Positions 16,782 through 24,755 of a DNA stretch of 64,000 nt are shown piece after piece. The translations under genes were made by a program, and so were the position numbers. The DNA is taken from the NCBI RefSeq assembly GCF_003074135.1, contig NZ_PPDK01000001.1:2232001-2296000 (forward strand), given 5' to 3'. Positions within the stretch are counted from its first letter, which is position 1, and the number at the start of each line of letters is the position of its first letter. The stretch is from Euzebya tangerina (GTDB lineage: Bacteria > Actinomycetota > Nitriliruptoria > Euzebyales > Euzebyaceae). The notes under the pieces were generated by a model, which was not told the origin of the DNA, ran no database searches, and was given only the letters and a program-made list of their open reading frames with translations.

Positions 16782-17279
16782 TCATCCCCAGCCCTCCGGC
16801 AGGGGTGCAGGGTCGATGTGCCAGTTGCTGGTCCGGTACGCCAGCGCCTGATAGCTGGACAGCAGCCGGTCCTCTTCGTCGCGGACCTGGATCCGATAGG
16901 AGGCGGTTCGACCACCGCGCGTGATCTCCCAGCAGTCCGCGGAGATGCGACCCTCCGTCGGCGCCGGCAGATGGTGGTGGGTCGTAACCTCCAGCGCCAC
17001 CGCCATGCGGCCGTAGGAGTTGCAGGCGATCTCGAAGGCCGCGTCGGCCAACAGGAAGCTGATCCCGCCGTGCAGTGAACCCGCCAAGTTGGCCAGTGAC
17101 GATGTTGGTGCCAGACTCACCAACGCCCAACCCGGCCCCCAATCATCGATGCGGACCCCGTGGACCGCGTACACCGGCGTCCGCGCGAAGATTTCGCTCA
17201 ACTCATCGCGGAACGTGTCGAGTTCTACTGGGAACCCTGGCCGCTCTGACCGTGGCGGAGGGTGGTCCAACGTCGACAT
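16782..17279 (-). CDS. PaaI-type hotdog thioesterase
   Basis: The 165-residue protein has the hotdog fold signature of the PaaI group: a segment LAGSLHGGISFLLADAA, whose HGG and following acidic residue form the active site, and VALEVTTHHHLPAP. It should hydrolyse an acyl-CoA, possibly aromatic or short chain. I set the start at the second of two adjacent ATGs (17279); the other is 17282. It is divergent from the gene at 17393 with 113 bases between. Confidence 0.82.
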   Translation of the reverse strand: MSTLDHPPPRSERPGFPVELDTFRDELSEIFARTPVYAVHGVRIDDWGPGWALVSLAPTSSLANLAGSLHGGISFLLADAAFEIACNSYGRMAVALEVTTHHHLPAPTEGRISADCWEITRGGRTASYRIQVRDEEDRLLSSYQALAYRTSNWHIDPAPLPEGWG

Positions 17280-17392
17280 CATCACGACCCTAGTGCACCC
17301 ACGACTCCATGCCATCTCCGACCCTCGCTCAACCCCGAGCCGATGCACATCGGCCGTCACTCGATGACAAAATCCTGCAAGATGGGGCAGCC

Positions 17393-18997
17393 GTGAACTT
17401 CCCCGAGCAGCAGCTCCTGACCTACCTCCGCGTCTTCCTGCCGGAGTCGCGTCTCGACGCCGTCCTCGACGAGATTGCCCAGGCCGCGCTCGAGTCCGGG
17501 GTCATCGACCAGGTCGAGTTCTTCTCGCTGGCTCACTGGCTGATGGACGCCGACGAACGGCGCACGCCGGCCATGGAGGCTGTTGTGCTCGTCGAGGAGG
17601 TCGGTCTGACCGACGCCGAGGTCGCGATCATCCTCGATACCGACATCGTCGAGGTCGAGCGGGCGGTCGCTGAGGCCTGGGACGCCAGCAAGACAAGTGA
17701 CACCCTCACCAATGGTGTGGTCGTTCCCATCGACTCGAGTCAGATCGAGGTGGACATCCCCGAGGTCGAGGAGACCCTCGACGACCACACCGACGGCCCC
17801 AGGACGGTCACCGATGCCGACGTCTCCAGCGTCCTCGACGACCTGGCCGAGGGCGGTGGCGACGCCGCGTCCGCTGGTGATGAGGCGGCCAAGTGGCATG
17901 CGTTCGACCGGGACGGGACAGATGTCCTGCCGGAGCACGCCAAGGCTGACTCCGACGCCGTGACCGAGGCAGTCCGGAGCGCAACCGCCCGTCGCGAGAG
18001 CGTCGGGTCTGCGGTGCAGAGCGCCGTGGCTGGACTGGTTGGCTCGGGGATGATGCCGCAGGGCAAGTTCGACCCCTCGCTGATCCTCGGACCCCTCATG
18101 GGGAAGAAGGACGGGGCCGAGGCGCTGAGCAACCTGCCGGACGGACAGATCGATGGCGAGACCGTCGAGACCGTTGAGAGCGGGGAGTCCGGCGAGACCG
18201 ACAGCACGGATGCACCGTCAACCGACACGACCGCTGCACCCGGGACCGGGTCAGCCGAGGCCGGGGAGACGACGAGCACCGAGACGTCCGTCGACGACAG
18301 TGCTGACACCGACGGCGAGGACGGGACCGCGCCAGCGGACAGCACGAGCCGCAAGAGCAAGCCAGCCGACAGTCAGGACACCAGCGGTGCCAGCACGGAC
18401 GATGCCGGCTCTGTGGACGAGAGCACCGACACCCAGGCGGCCGACGCCGGCTCCGATGACACGGGCGCAGCGGACACGGGCGCCGTCGACTCGGGACAGG
18501 ACCAGGCGGGGTCAGATGAGGACGACGCTGCGGGCGACGCGGCAGCGGAGACCGAACCCACACCCGGACCGGCGTCGCAGGTGGCAGCCACGGCCGGTTC
18601 CCGCAGGGCTCTGGTCTTCCGCACCACCCTCGCGCTGCTTGCCATGATCGGAATCGCCATCCTCGGCTTCGCCGTCTTCTCCGACGCCGGGCAGGACCGT
18701 CTGGCCGCCCAGGGCTTCGATCCGCTGTACGCCTTCCTGATCGTGGTCGGCTTCCTGAGCCTCGGGGTGCTGTTGCTGTTCGTCGGCGGTCGACGCCGAA
18801 GCGGTCGTGGCATCGAGGACCCCGACCGGTCCTGGAGCCGCGAGACGGAGTCCGCGCGTGCGGCCCGGGCGTCCAACATCGTCATCCCGTCCGAGCCGGA
18901 CAACCGGATCGTGACCGGGACCGTCGACAGCACGGCTGGCTCGCTCGCGCGCACCGGCCCCATCACGCGTGAACGCTCGGAGTCCGACGACCGCTAA
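17393..18997 (+). CDS. Acidic, low-complexity protein with two C-terminal membrane helices; unknown function
   Basis: The 534-residue protein matches no family I recognise. The first 110 residues are ordered and helical (LLTYLRVFLPESRLDAVLDE, then a HTH-like LTDAEVAIILDTDIVEVERA). The middle, about residues 150-430, is very acidic and rich in Asp, Ser, Thr, Ala and Gly with few hydrophobics, so probably disordered. Two hydrophobic helices follow at about 435-455 and 470-490, then a basic/polar tail. With no signal peptide, the long acidic part is probably cytoplasmic. The GTG at 17393 follows GGGG and begins the ordered part; the frame is open back to 17309. Confidence 0.75.
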   Translation: MNFPEQQLLTYLRVFLPESRLDAVLDEIAQAALESGVIDQVEFFSLAHWLMDADERRTPAMEAVVLVEEVGLTDAEVAIILDTDIVEVERAVAEAWDASKTSDTLTNGVVVPIDSSQIEVDIPEVEETLDDHTDGPRTVTDADVSSVLDDLAEGGGDAASAGDEAAKWHAFDRDGTDVLPEHAKADSDAVTEAVRSATARRESVGSAVQSAVAGLVGSGMMPQGKFDPSLILGPLMGKKDGAEALSNLPDGQIDGETVETVESGESGETDSTDAPSTDTTAAPGTGSAEAGETTSTETSVDDSADTDGEDGTAPADSTSRKSKPADSQDTSGASTDDAGSVDESTDTQAADAGSDDTGAADTGAVDSGQDQAGSDEDDAAGDAAAETEPTPGPASQVAATAGSRRALVFRTTLALLAMIGIAILGFAVFSDAGQDRLAAQGFDPLYAFLIVVGFLSLGVLLLFVGGRRRSGRGIEDPDRSWSRETESARAARASNIVIPSEPDNRIVTGTVDSTAGSLARTGPITRERSESDDR

Positions 18998-19011
18998 TGT
19001 GAGCCGTCGCC

Positions 19012-20145
19012 ATGCCCCGCGACGAGCCCTCACCGCCGCCGACATCACGTCGGGAGCCGATCAAGCCCGACTACGGTGCGGCGTGGATCGGTGGAGTGAT
19101 CCCAGGGCTGTGCAGTTCATCACCGCCTGACTGGCTGCCGGATGCGGCTGTGGCGGCCAACCGGGTCGTGGTGCTGGTCCTCGACGGGTTGGGCTGGAGC
19201 ATGCTGGCCGACCACGGCACCCACCTGCCGACCATCAGCGGGATGACGGGCCGCGCCGTGACCTGTGGAGTCCCGTCCACCACCGCCACCGGTCTGTCGT
19301 GCATCACGACCGGCCTGACGCCGGCGGAGCACGGCCTGCTGGGCTATCGCTTCGGCCTGGACCAAGGGGTCCTGAACGTCCTGCGGTGGCGCTACGACGG
19401 TGGGCGCAAGGGCCCTGATGCCGCCACCCTGCAGCCCGTACCGGCCTTCGACGGTCGACCGCTGCCAACCATCGTCAAGTCGGAGTTCGACGGGACGGGG
19501 TTCACCGAGGCCCACCTGCGCGGTGGGCACTTCCGGGGCTGGCAGACACCCGCCGTGCTCCGCAACCAGGTGGCGCTGGCCCTGCAGGCGGGATCACGGG
19601 TGGTCTACGCCTACTACGACGGCATCGACAAGGTTGCGCACGCCCACGGGTTGGGGGACCCGATGTTCACCGCCGAGTTGGCCGACACGAACCGGCTGGT
19701 GGACGACCTGTTGGCACTCATCCCGAGCGACGGCGCCCTGGTCATCACCGCCGATCACGGCCACGTCGAGGTCGGTCCGGACGCGATCGTGGGGACCGAT
19801 CCGGTTGACCGCCTGATCGCGCGCCGGGCCGGAGAGAGTCGGTTTCGCTCCCTCTACGCGCGTCCCAACAAGCAGCAGGAGCTGCTGACGGCCTGCCGGG
19901 AGGTGTTCGGCGATCGCTGTTGGGTGTTCAGCCGCGACGAGCTGTTCGACGGCGGGTGGTTCGGCCCTGCCGGCCCGCCGCAGCACCGACGACGGATCGG
20001 CGACGTCGTCCTTGCACCCTTCGCCGACATCGGCATCGCCGACCCCGCCACGCCGGGCGAGGATCAGATGGCCTCGCGACACGGCAGCCTCACCGAGGAG
20101 GAGATGCTGGTCCCGCTGCTGGCGGCCGCCGGTCAGGCGGCGTAG
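19012..20145 (+). CDS. Alkaline phosphatase superfamily phosphodiesterase/pyrophosphatase
   Basis: This 377-residue protein has the metal site of type I phosphodiesterases: VLDGLGW (Asp58), a nucleophile Thr in VPSTTATGL (T90/91), YDGIDKVAHAHG, DHGHVEVG and RHGSLTEEEM near the end. No signal peptide or membrane segment is evident, so it is probably cytosolic. The family hydrolyses phosphodiester or pyrophosphate bonds of nucleotides or lipids; the substrate is unknown. It begins 14 bases after the previous gene and overlaps the convergent mshC by 13 bases. Confidence 0.85.
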   Translation: MPRDEPSPPPTSRREPIKPDYGAAWIGGVIPGLCSSSPPDWLPDAAVAANRVVVLVLDGLGWSMLADHGTHLPTISGMTGRAVTCGVPSTTATGLSCITTGLTPAEHGLLGYRFGLDQGVLNVLRWRYDGGRKGPDAATLQPVPAFDGRPLPTIVKSEFDGTGFTEAHLRGGHFRGWQTPAVLRNQVALALQAGSRVVYAYYDGIDKVAHAHGLGDPMFTAELADTNRLVDDLLALIPSDGALVITADHGHVEVGPDAIVGTDPVDRLIARRAGESRFRSLYARPNKQQELLTACREVFGDRCWVFSRDELFDGGWFGPAGPPQHRRRIGDVVLAPFADIGIADPATPGEDQMASRHGSLTEEEMLVPLLAAAGQAA

Positions 20146-21284
20146 CCCAGCAACTCGGCGGCACGCCTCGCGGCATCCCCGTCGCCGTCAGCGACGGCAT
20201 CGTCGATGAGTGCCAGCGCCGCCGGTGTGTCCAGATCGTCATCCAGGCGCTTGGCGACGGCGTCACGGAGGGCGTCTGCTCGCCCGGCGTCACCCGCGGG
20301 AGCTGACTCCAGGGCGGCCGCTGCCTCCGCAGAGGCCATCATGGACTCTTCGGTGTAGGTCCACCCGCTCCGGTAGTGGTTCCGGAGCAGCAGGTGCCGG
20401 ACGGCCCATGGGGAGTAGCGGTCCAGCAGATCCCCGAGGAAGACCAGGTTCCCGAGGCTCTTGGACATCTTGACGTCCTCGAGTGCGACCATCCCCACGT
20501 GCATCCAGACGCCGGCGAACGGGCCCTGGCCGGTCAGGCCCTCGCTCTGGAGGATCTCAGCCTCGTGGTGAGGGAAGATCAGGTCGTTGCCGCCGCCGTG
20601 GATGTCGATGACATTGCCGAGGTGCTCCATCGCCATGACGGAGCACTCCAGGTGCCATCCTGGGCGGCCGGTGATGGACGGATCGCCCCACGGGGTGACC
20701 CAGCCGGGTTCGCCGGGAGCGCTGGGCTGCCACAGCAGGAAGTCGAGGGGATCGTTCTTGCCTGCCGCATCAGGGTCGCCGCCCTTCTCGGCGAACTGCT
20801 CCAGTGCGGTCTCGCGGTCCAGGCGGGAGAAGGACAGGAACCCCTCCATCTGACCGGTGTCGGCATAGACGCGTCCATCTGGCAGCTGGTAGGCCAACTC
20901 GCGGTCCAGCAGTCCCTGCACCATCGGGATCATGGCTGGCACGGTCTCGGTGGCGTAGGGGATGACGTCGGCATCCCGCAGTCCCAGACGTCGCAGGTTC
21001 GTGTCGAAGGCTGCCGCCTCCGTGCGGGCGAGCACCTCGAAGTTCACGTCTCGAGCGGCTGCTGTACGGAGGATGTCGTCATCCAGATCCGTCACGTTGC
21101 GCACGTAGCGAACCCGGTGACCCTTGGCCTCGAGGTGTCGGATCAGCACGTCGAAGACCGTGTAGGTGAAGGCATGGCCCAGGTGCGCCGAGTCGTACGG
21201 GGTGATCCCACATACGTACAGCCGGACCGTGGCAGCCGGGACGAACGTCGACGTTGACCGCGTACGGGTGTCGTGCAGTTGCAT
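20133..21284 (-). CDS. mshC: Mycothiol ligase (cysteine:glucosaminyl-inositol ligase)
   Basis: This 383-residue enzyme joins cysteine to GlcN-inositol with ATP, the third committed step of mycothiol synthesis. It is related to cysteinyl-tRNA synthetase but has MshC features: VCGITPYDSAHLGHA with zinc-binding C25 and an HLGH nucleotide motif, FAEKGGDPD, RPGWHLECS, HGGGNDLIFPHHE and KMSKS at about 272-276. It lacks the C-terminal anticodon-binding part of CysS, and its length fits MshC. I chose ATG 21284 because alignment with the mycobacterial protein begins there. A GTG at 21362 would add 26 residues containing a QCW resembling the QSW of mycobacterial MshC, so it cannot be excluded. Confidence 0.9.
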   Translation of the reverse strand: MQLHDTRTRSTSTFVPAATVRLYVCGITPYDSAHLGHAFTYTVFDVLIRHLEAKGHRVRYVRNVTDLDDDILRTAAARDVNFEVLARTEAAAFDTNLRRLGLRDADVIPYATETVPAMIPMVQGLLDRELAYQLPDGRVYADTGQMEGFLSFSRLDRETALEQFAEKGGDPDAAGKNDPLDFLLWQPSAPGEPGWVTPWGDPSITGRPGWHLECSVMAMEHLGNVIDIHGGGNDLIFPHHEAEILQSEGLTGQGPFAGVWMHVGMVALEDVKMSKSLGNLVFLGDLLDRYSPWAVRHLLLRNHYRSGWTYTEESMMASAEAAAALESAPAGDAGRADALRDAVAKRLDDDLDTPAALALIDDAVADGDGDAARRAAELLGYAA

Positions 21285-21432
21285 GAGGTGACTATCCGAT
21301 AGCAGGGTGTGATGGTGTGGCGGGCGCCAGCACTGGATCCGGTCAACACCGCAGTCTGACACGAGATTCCTGCAGTTGAGCCGTAAGGGTCGCTGCCGCC
21401 GAGACGTCTGTTCTACTTGAGACCAACCATCT

Positions 21433-21482
21433 GTAGACAGAGAGAAGCCCGGCGAAGAGCGCAGTCAACTCTCCGCCGGGCT
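21433..21482 (-). terminator. Strong hairpin terminator after rnhB
   Basis: Read on the minus strand, AGCCCGGCGGAGAG pairs with CTCTTCGCCGGGCT over 14 bases with one G-U pair and a 9-base loop, then runs into TTCTCTCTGTC. A second GC hairpin (GGGGC...GCCCC, 21487-21504) lies just before it. Together they fill much of the 297-base space between rnhB and mshC. Confidence 0.65.
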
Positions 21483-21560
21483 ATCAGGGGCGCCCTAGGG
21501 CCCCTCTTCTCTGGAGTGTGCACCGCCTGCTCCTACTTTGCCATGGTACGGATGGGCTAT

Positions 21561-21574
21561 GCAACATATGTTAC
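21561..21574. promoter_or_regulatory. AT-rich near-palindrome downstream of rnhB
   Basis: GCAACATATGTTAC contains the perfect palindrome AACATATGTT and stands out from the GC-rich surroundings in the rnhB-mshC gap. It may be an operator or only part of the 3' region. Confidence 0.25.
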
Positions 21575-21581
21575 TGAATAA

Positions 21582-22277
21582 CTAGTCCTTCTGAGTGGTG
21601 TCGAGCAGCTCCCGCAGCGGTGCCCACGTCTGCCGATGGGATGCGCACGGTCCGTGCTGGGCCAGCGCAGCTCGGTGGCTGGGGGAGGGGTACCCCTTGT
21701 TGCTGGCGAAGTCGTACGGGGGGTGCTCGGCGGCCACGACCTCGGCCATGTGACTGTCCCGCGTGACCTTGGCCACGATCGACGCCGCAGCGATGGACGC
21801 TGAGTGGGCATCCCCGTGCACGATGCACTCGTTGGTGGTCTCCAGATCCGCACAGAAGTCCCAGTTGCCGTCCAGCAGCAGCACCTCAGGACGGACCTCC
21901 AGGCCCTGGACGGCACGTCTGGCCGCCAGCTGCATGGCGGCCGACATGCCCAGGGTGTCGATCTCGGCGTTGGTGGCCTCACCGATGCTCACGGCGCGGG
22001 CGAAGTCGTGAACCCGGGCGGCGAGTTGTCGGCGTCTGACCGGATCGAGCAGCTTTGAGTCGCGCAGTTTGTACATCCGCCGGTCGCTGGGGAGGATCAC
22101 GGCGGCGTAGGTGACCGGACCGGCCCAGGCACCGCGCCCCACCTCGTCCACGCCGGCAACGATGCGACCGGCGTCCCAGTGCGGCTGTTCGCGTCGGACG
22201 CCCGGAACGTCTGGTAGTCGGATCCGTCGTCCCCGTTTGTAGGTGACGTTCTTGCGGCGGTTGACGGGAAGTCCCAT
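21582..22277 (-). CDS. rnhB: Ribonuclease HII
   Basis: This 231-residue protein has the RNase HII catalytic set: D44 and E45 in GVDEVGRGAWAGP, a third Asp in LLLDGNWD and the block GDAHSASIAAASIVAKVTRD with the final Asp. It removes ribonucleotides from DNA/RNA hybrids. The N-terminus (about 35 residues) is basic and longer than usual. The ATG at 22277 is 14 bases after the malic enzyme stop, so the two are probably cotranscribed. Confidence 0.94.
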   Translation of the reverse strand: MGLPVNRRKNVTYKRGRRIRLPDVPGVRREQPHWDAGRIVAGVDEVGRGAWAGPVTYAAVILPSDRRMYKLRDSKLLDPVRRRQLAARVHDFARAVSIGEATNAEIDTLGMSAAMQLAARRAVQGLEVRPEVLLLDGNWDFCADLETTNECIVHGDAHSASIAAASIVAKVTRDSHMAEVVAAEHPPYDFASNKGYPSPSHRAALAQHGPCASHRQTWAPLRELLDTTQKD

Positions 22278-22291
22278 GGCTGGCGGCTTGA

Positions 22292-23683
22292 CTACTCCTC
22301 GGGTGTGCGTCCCTGTGCGACGGCTTCCACGGCTGCGGCCACGGCTGGCGCAACACGGCTCGAGAACACACTGGGGATGATGTAGTTGGCGTGCAACTCC
22401 TCATCCTCGACCACGCCGGCCAGAGCCCTGGCCGCGGCCACCTTCATCTCCTCGGTGATGTCGGTGGCCTTCGCGTTCAAAGCGCCTCGGAAGACCCCGG
22501 GGAAGGCCAGGACGTTGTTGATCTGATTCGGGTAGTCGCTGCGACCGGTTGCAACGACCGCAGCGTGAGCGGCGGCCTCCACCGGATCGACCTCCGGATC
22601 GGGGTTGGCCAGTGCGAAGACGATGGCGTCGTCAGCCATGGTGGCGATGTCCTCGCCCGTCAGGATGTTCGGCCCGCTCACGCCGATGAAGACGTCGCTG
22701 CCGGCCAGCACGTCTCGCAGCGTCCCGGTCCGACCGTCGGCGTTGGTGTGCTCCTGCAACCACGCCTTCGCGGGGTCGCCGAGCGCCTTGTGGATGGCAC
22801 CATCCCGATCGCACACGACGATGTCACGGGCGCCTCCGTCGATCAGGATCCTGGCGATCGCAGTCCCAGCGGCACCAGCGCCGGCCATCGTGATCCGCAC
22901 GTCGGCCAGGGACTTGTCGACGACCCGCAGGGCGTTGGTGAGCGCAGCCAGGGTCACGATGGCCGTGCCGTGCTGATCGTCGTGGAAGACGGGGATGTCC
23001 AGCGTCTTGCGCAGGCGCTCCTCGATCTCGAAGCAGCCCGGGGCTGCGATGTCCTCGAGGTTGATGCCCCCGAACCCGGGCGCCAGGGCGGTCACGATCG
23101 AGACGATCTCATCGGGATCCTGCGTGTCCAGGCAGATGGGCCAGGCGTCGACGTCGGCGAACTCCTTGAACAGCACGGCCTTGCCCTCCATCACCGGCAT
23201 CGCCGCCCTGGGGCCGATGTTGCCGAGGCCCAGGACAGCCGAGCCGTCACTCACGACCGCCACCGTGTTCCGCTTGATGGTCAGACGCCATGCGTCCTCT
23301 GGCTTCTCCGCGATGGCCGTGCAGATGCGGGCCACCCCCGGGGTGTAGGCGCGAGAGAGGTCGTCGCGTGACTTGATCCGGACCCGCGAGCGAACCTCCA
23401 ACTTGCCCCCGAGGTGCATGAGGAAGGTGCGGTCGGACAACTTGTGCACCTGGGCGCCCGGGACGGCGTTGACGGCCTCACGGATGTGGCGGCCGTGCTC
23501 GGCGTTGCCAGCGTCTGCCGTCAGGTCCACCGTCATGCCCTCGCTCGTGGACTCGACGATGTCGACGGCGGTCACCGAGCCGCCCGCTTCGCCGACGGCG
23601 GTCGTCGCTCGGCCGATGGCGGTCGGGTCGTGGCTCAACTTCACGCGGAGGATGATCGCGTAGGACGCTCGTGGGATTGCCAT
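22292..23683 (-). CDS. NAD-dependent malic enzyme with N-terminal ACT domain
   Basis: The 463-residue protein starts with an ACT-like regulatory domain (residues 5-85) and continues with the compact bacterial malic enzyme core. Visible active-site parts are the tyrosine near Y113 (SRAYTPGVA), the lysine segment EGKAVLFKEFADVDAWPI, the metal-binding HDDQHGTAI and the nucleotide motif GAGAAGTAIA. It decarboxylates malate to pyruvate; NAD preference is inferred from the family. The ACT domain suggests amino-acid or acyl-CoA control. It links C4 acids and pyruvate, which fits the carboxylate uptake locus in this window. Confidence 0.92.
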   Translation of the reverse strand: MAIPRASYAIILRVKLSHDPTAIGRATTAVGEAGGSVTAVDIVESTSEGMTVDLTADAGNAEHGRHIREAVNAVPGAQVHKLSDRTFLMHLGGKLEVRSRVRIKSRDDLSRAYTPGVARICTAIAEKPEDAWRLTIKRNTVAVVSDGSAVLGLGNIGPRAAMPVMEGKAVLFKEFADVDAWPICLDTQDPDEIVSIVTALAPGFGGINLEDIAAPGCFEIEERLRKTLDIPVFHDDQHGTAIVTLAALTNALRVVDKSLADVRITMAGAGAAGTAIARILIDGGARDIVVCDRDGAIHKALGDPAKAWLQEHTNADGRTGTLRDVLAGSDVFIGVSGPNILTGEDIATMADDAIVFALANPDPEVDPVEAAAHAAVVATGRSDYPNQINNVLAFPGVFRGALNAKATDITEEMKVAAARALAGVVEDEELHANYIIPSVFSSRVAPAVAAAVEAVAQGRTPEE

Positions 23684-23727
23684 GGTTGTTCGGGCTCCGG
23701 CGTTGGTGCGTGGTCAGGTGGACTATC

Positions 23728-24111
23728 TCAGAGGTACAGACCGGTGTTGCTCGCGTCCTCTTCGGTGGAGGCGACCGCGTGGATGTCGCGCTCGCGCACG
23801 ATCAGGTAGTCGGTGCCGTGGACATCGACCTCGATGGCACTGTCCGGCAGGAACAGGACCTTGTCCGTCCGTGTCGTCGAGCGGACGAGTGGCCCCACGT
23901 CGACGACCTCGGCCCACACGCCCTGGCGGTTCTTCGACTCGGCCGTCGCGGGGATCAGGATGCCCCCACGTGACGTTCGCTCCGAGTTCGGGTCCATCTC
24001 GCACAGGACCCGGTCGGCGGTGACCCTGACGGCGTAGCCGGCGGTCGCCGTGCTGGCGTCTGCGGCGGTCATCCGCCCGGTCCCGCTCTCGGTGTCGCTG
24101 ATGTCACTCAT
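23728..24111 (-). CDS. GroES-like co-chaperonin, stand-alone
   Basis: The 127-residue protein has a 25-residue polar N-terminal extension followed by a cpn10 fold: VRVTADRVLCEMD, a mobile-loop region SERTSRGGILIPATAESKN, GVWAEVVDVGPLV and a YLIVRERDIHAV end. No GroEL gene is near. The mobile-loop IL pair that contacts GroEL is present (GGILIP), so it may still serve as a chaperonin cap, or it may be a divergent paralogue with its own role. Acidic residues and the extension distinguish it from housekeeping GroES. It lies 44 bases before the malic enzyme gene. Confidence 0.75.
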   Translation of the reverse strand: MSDISDTESGTGRMTAADASTATAGYAVRVTADRVLCEMDPNSERTSRGGILIPATAESKNRQGVWAEVVDVGPLVRSTTRTDKVLFLPDSAIEVDVHGTDYLIVRERDIHAVASTEEDASNTGLYL

Positions 24112-24266
24112 GGCTCACGAGAGGATAGCGGCGGTGATCCGGCCGAGGTGGTCGAGCAGCGGTGCCCGGCCAGCCCGTCGTCGGCGACGATGCGCCTGCG
24201 GCAGTACGGTCGAGGCACATCAGCCGACCGGCCGACGTGGCCGTGACCGTTTGCGAGGTGACCCGC

Positions 24267-24683
24267 GTGCGCAAGACCGTCAGACGTAACGCTGCCATCG
24301 GCCCCGAGCAACGCCTGGCCCAGGCGATCGGTGGTCTGCCCGGTCCCGCCCAGCACGCCCTCGCGGCCATCGCTGATCGCACGGATCTGCCGCTGGTCGC
24401 TGGTTCGTGGGAGGGCGGCGAGGGCGGCTGCCTCGTCGCCAACGTCGTACGGGTCCTGGACGGCGATGCGGTCCGGCCGCCGACGGCGGGACCCGCGACC
24501 TTCGACCTGCGTGTCCTCGACCTCCTACCGGAGTTGTCCTCCCGCGACCTCAACCACCTCATCGTGGCGTGGGACGAGGCAGCGCTGCAGGAGGGACGAG
24601 GCGACGACGCGACGCTGCGCCGGCTGCTGCGGGGTGCCCTGCTCCGCGCCGGCGTCGCCGTGGAGCGCTCGCTGCCCGTGTAG
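24267..24683 (+). CDS. Conserved-looking protein of unknown function
   Basis: This 138-residue protein is not recognised. It starts with a basic stretch (RVRKTVRRN), then an Ala/Leu-rich helical region and segments VLDLLPELSSRDLNHLIVAWDEAALQEG. A Gly-rich turn (GSWEGGEGGCLVANVV) near residue 50 could be a strand pair. No signal peptide or membrane helix. The start is uncertain: GTG 24267 follows GAGG at 8 bases; GTGs at 24258 and 24243 are in frame. It diverges from the GroES-like gene and its end faces the htrA gene. Confidence 0.6.
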   Translation: MRKTVRRNAAIGPEQRLAQAIGGLPGPAQHALAAIADRTDLPLVAGSWEGGEGGCLVANVVRVLDGDAVRPPTAGPATFDLRVLDLLPELSSRDLNHLIVAWDEAALQEGRGDDATLRRLLRGALLRAGVAVERSLPV

Positions 24684-24722
24684 CTCCGGGCCGTCTGGAT
24701 TCCGGGCGTGCAGATCCCGGGC

Positions 24723-24747
24723 GTGCAGATCCCGACGGGACCTGCAC
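24723..24747. terminator. Hairpin between convergent genes
   Basis: GTGCAG and CTGCAC pair, with an inner TCCC/GGGA pair around GAC. It sits in the 72-base space between the gene ending at 24683 and the protease gene ending at 24756 and could stop both transcripts, although no T-run follows. A tandem direct repeat of CCGGGCGTGCAGATC (two copies, about 24706-24731) overlaps its left arm. Confidence 0.4.
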
Positions 24748-24755
24748 GGGCCGGG

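Noticed and set aside
20133-21284. Cysteinyl-tRNA synthetase
   Set aside because: Short length, no anticodon-binding domain and the CGITPYD...HLGHA signature point to MshC.
21285-21581. tmRNA or T-box leader before mshC
   Set aside because: No tRNA-like ends, no tag-peptide frame, and no T-box bulge sequence that I can identify.
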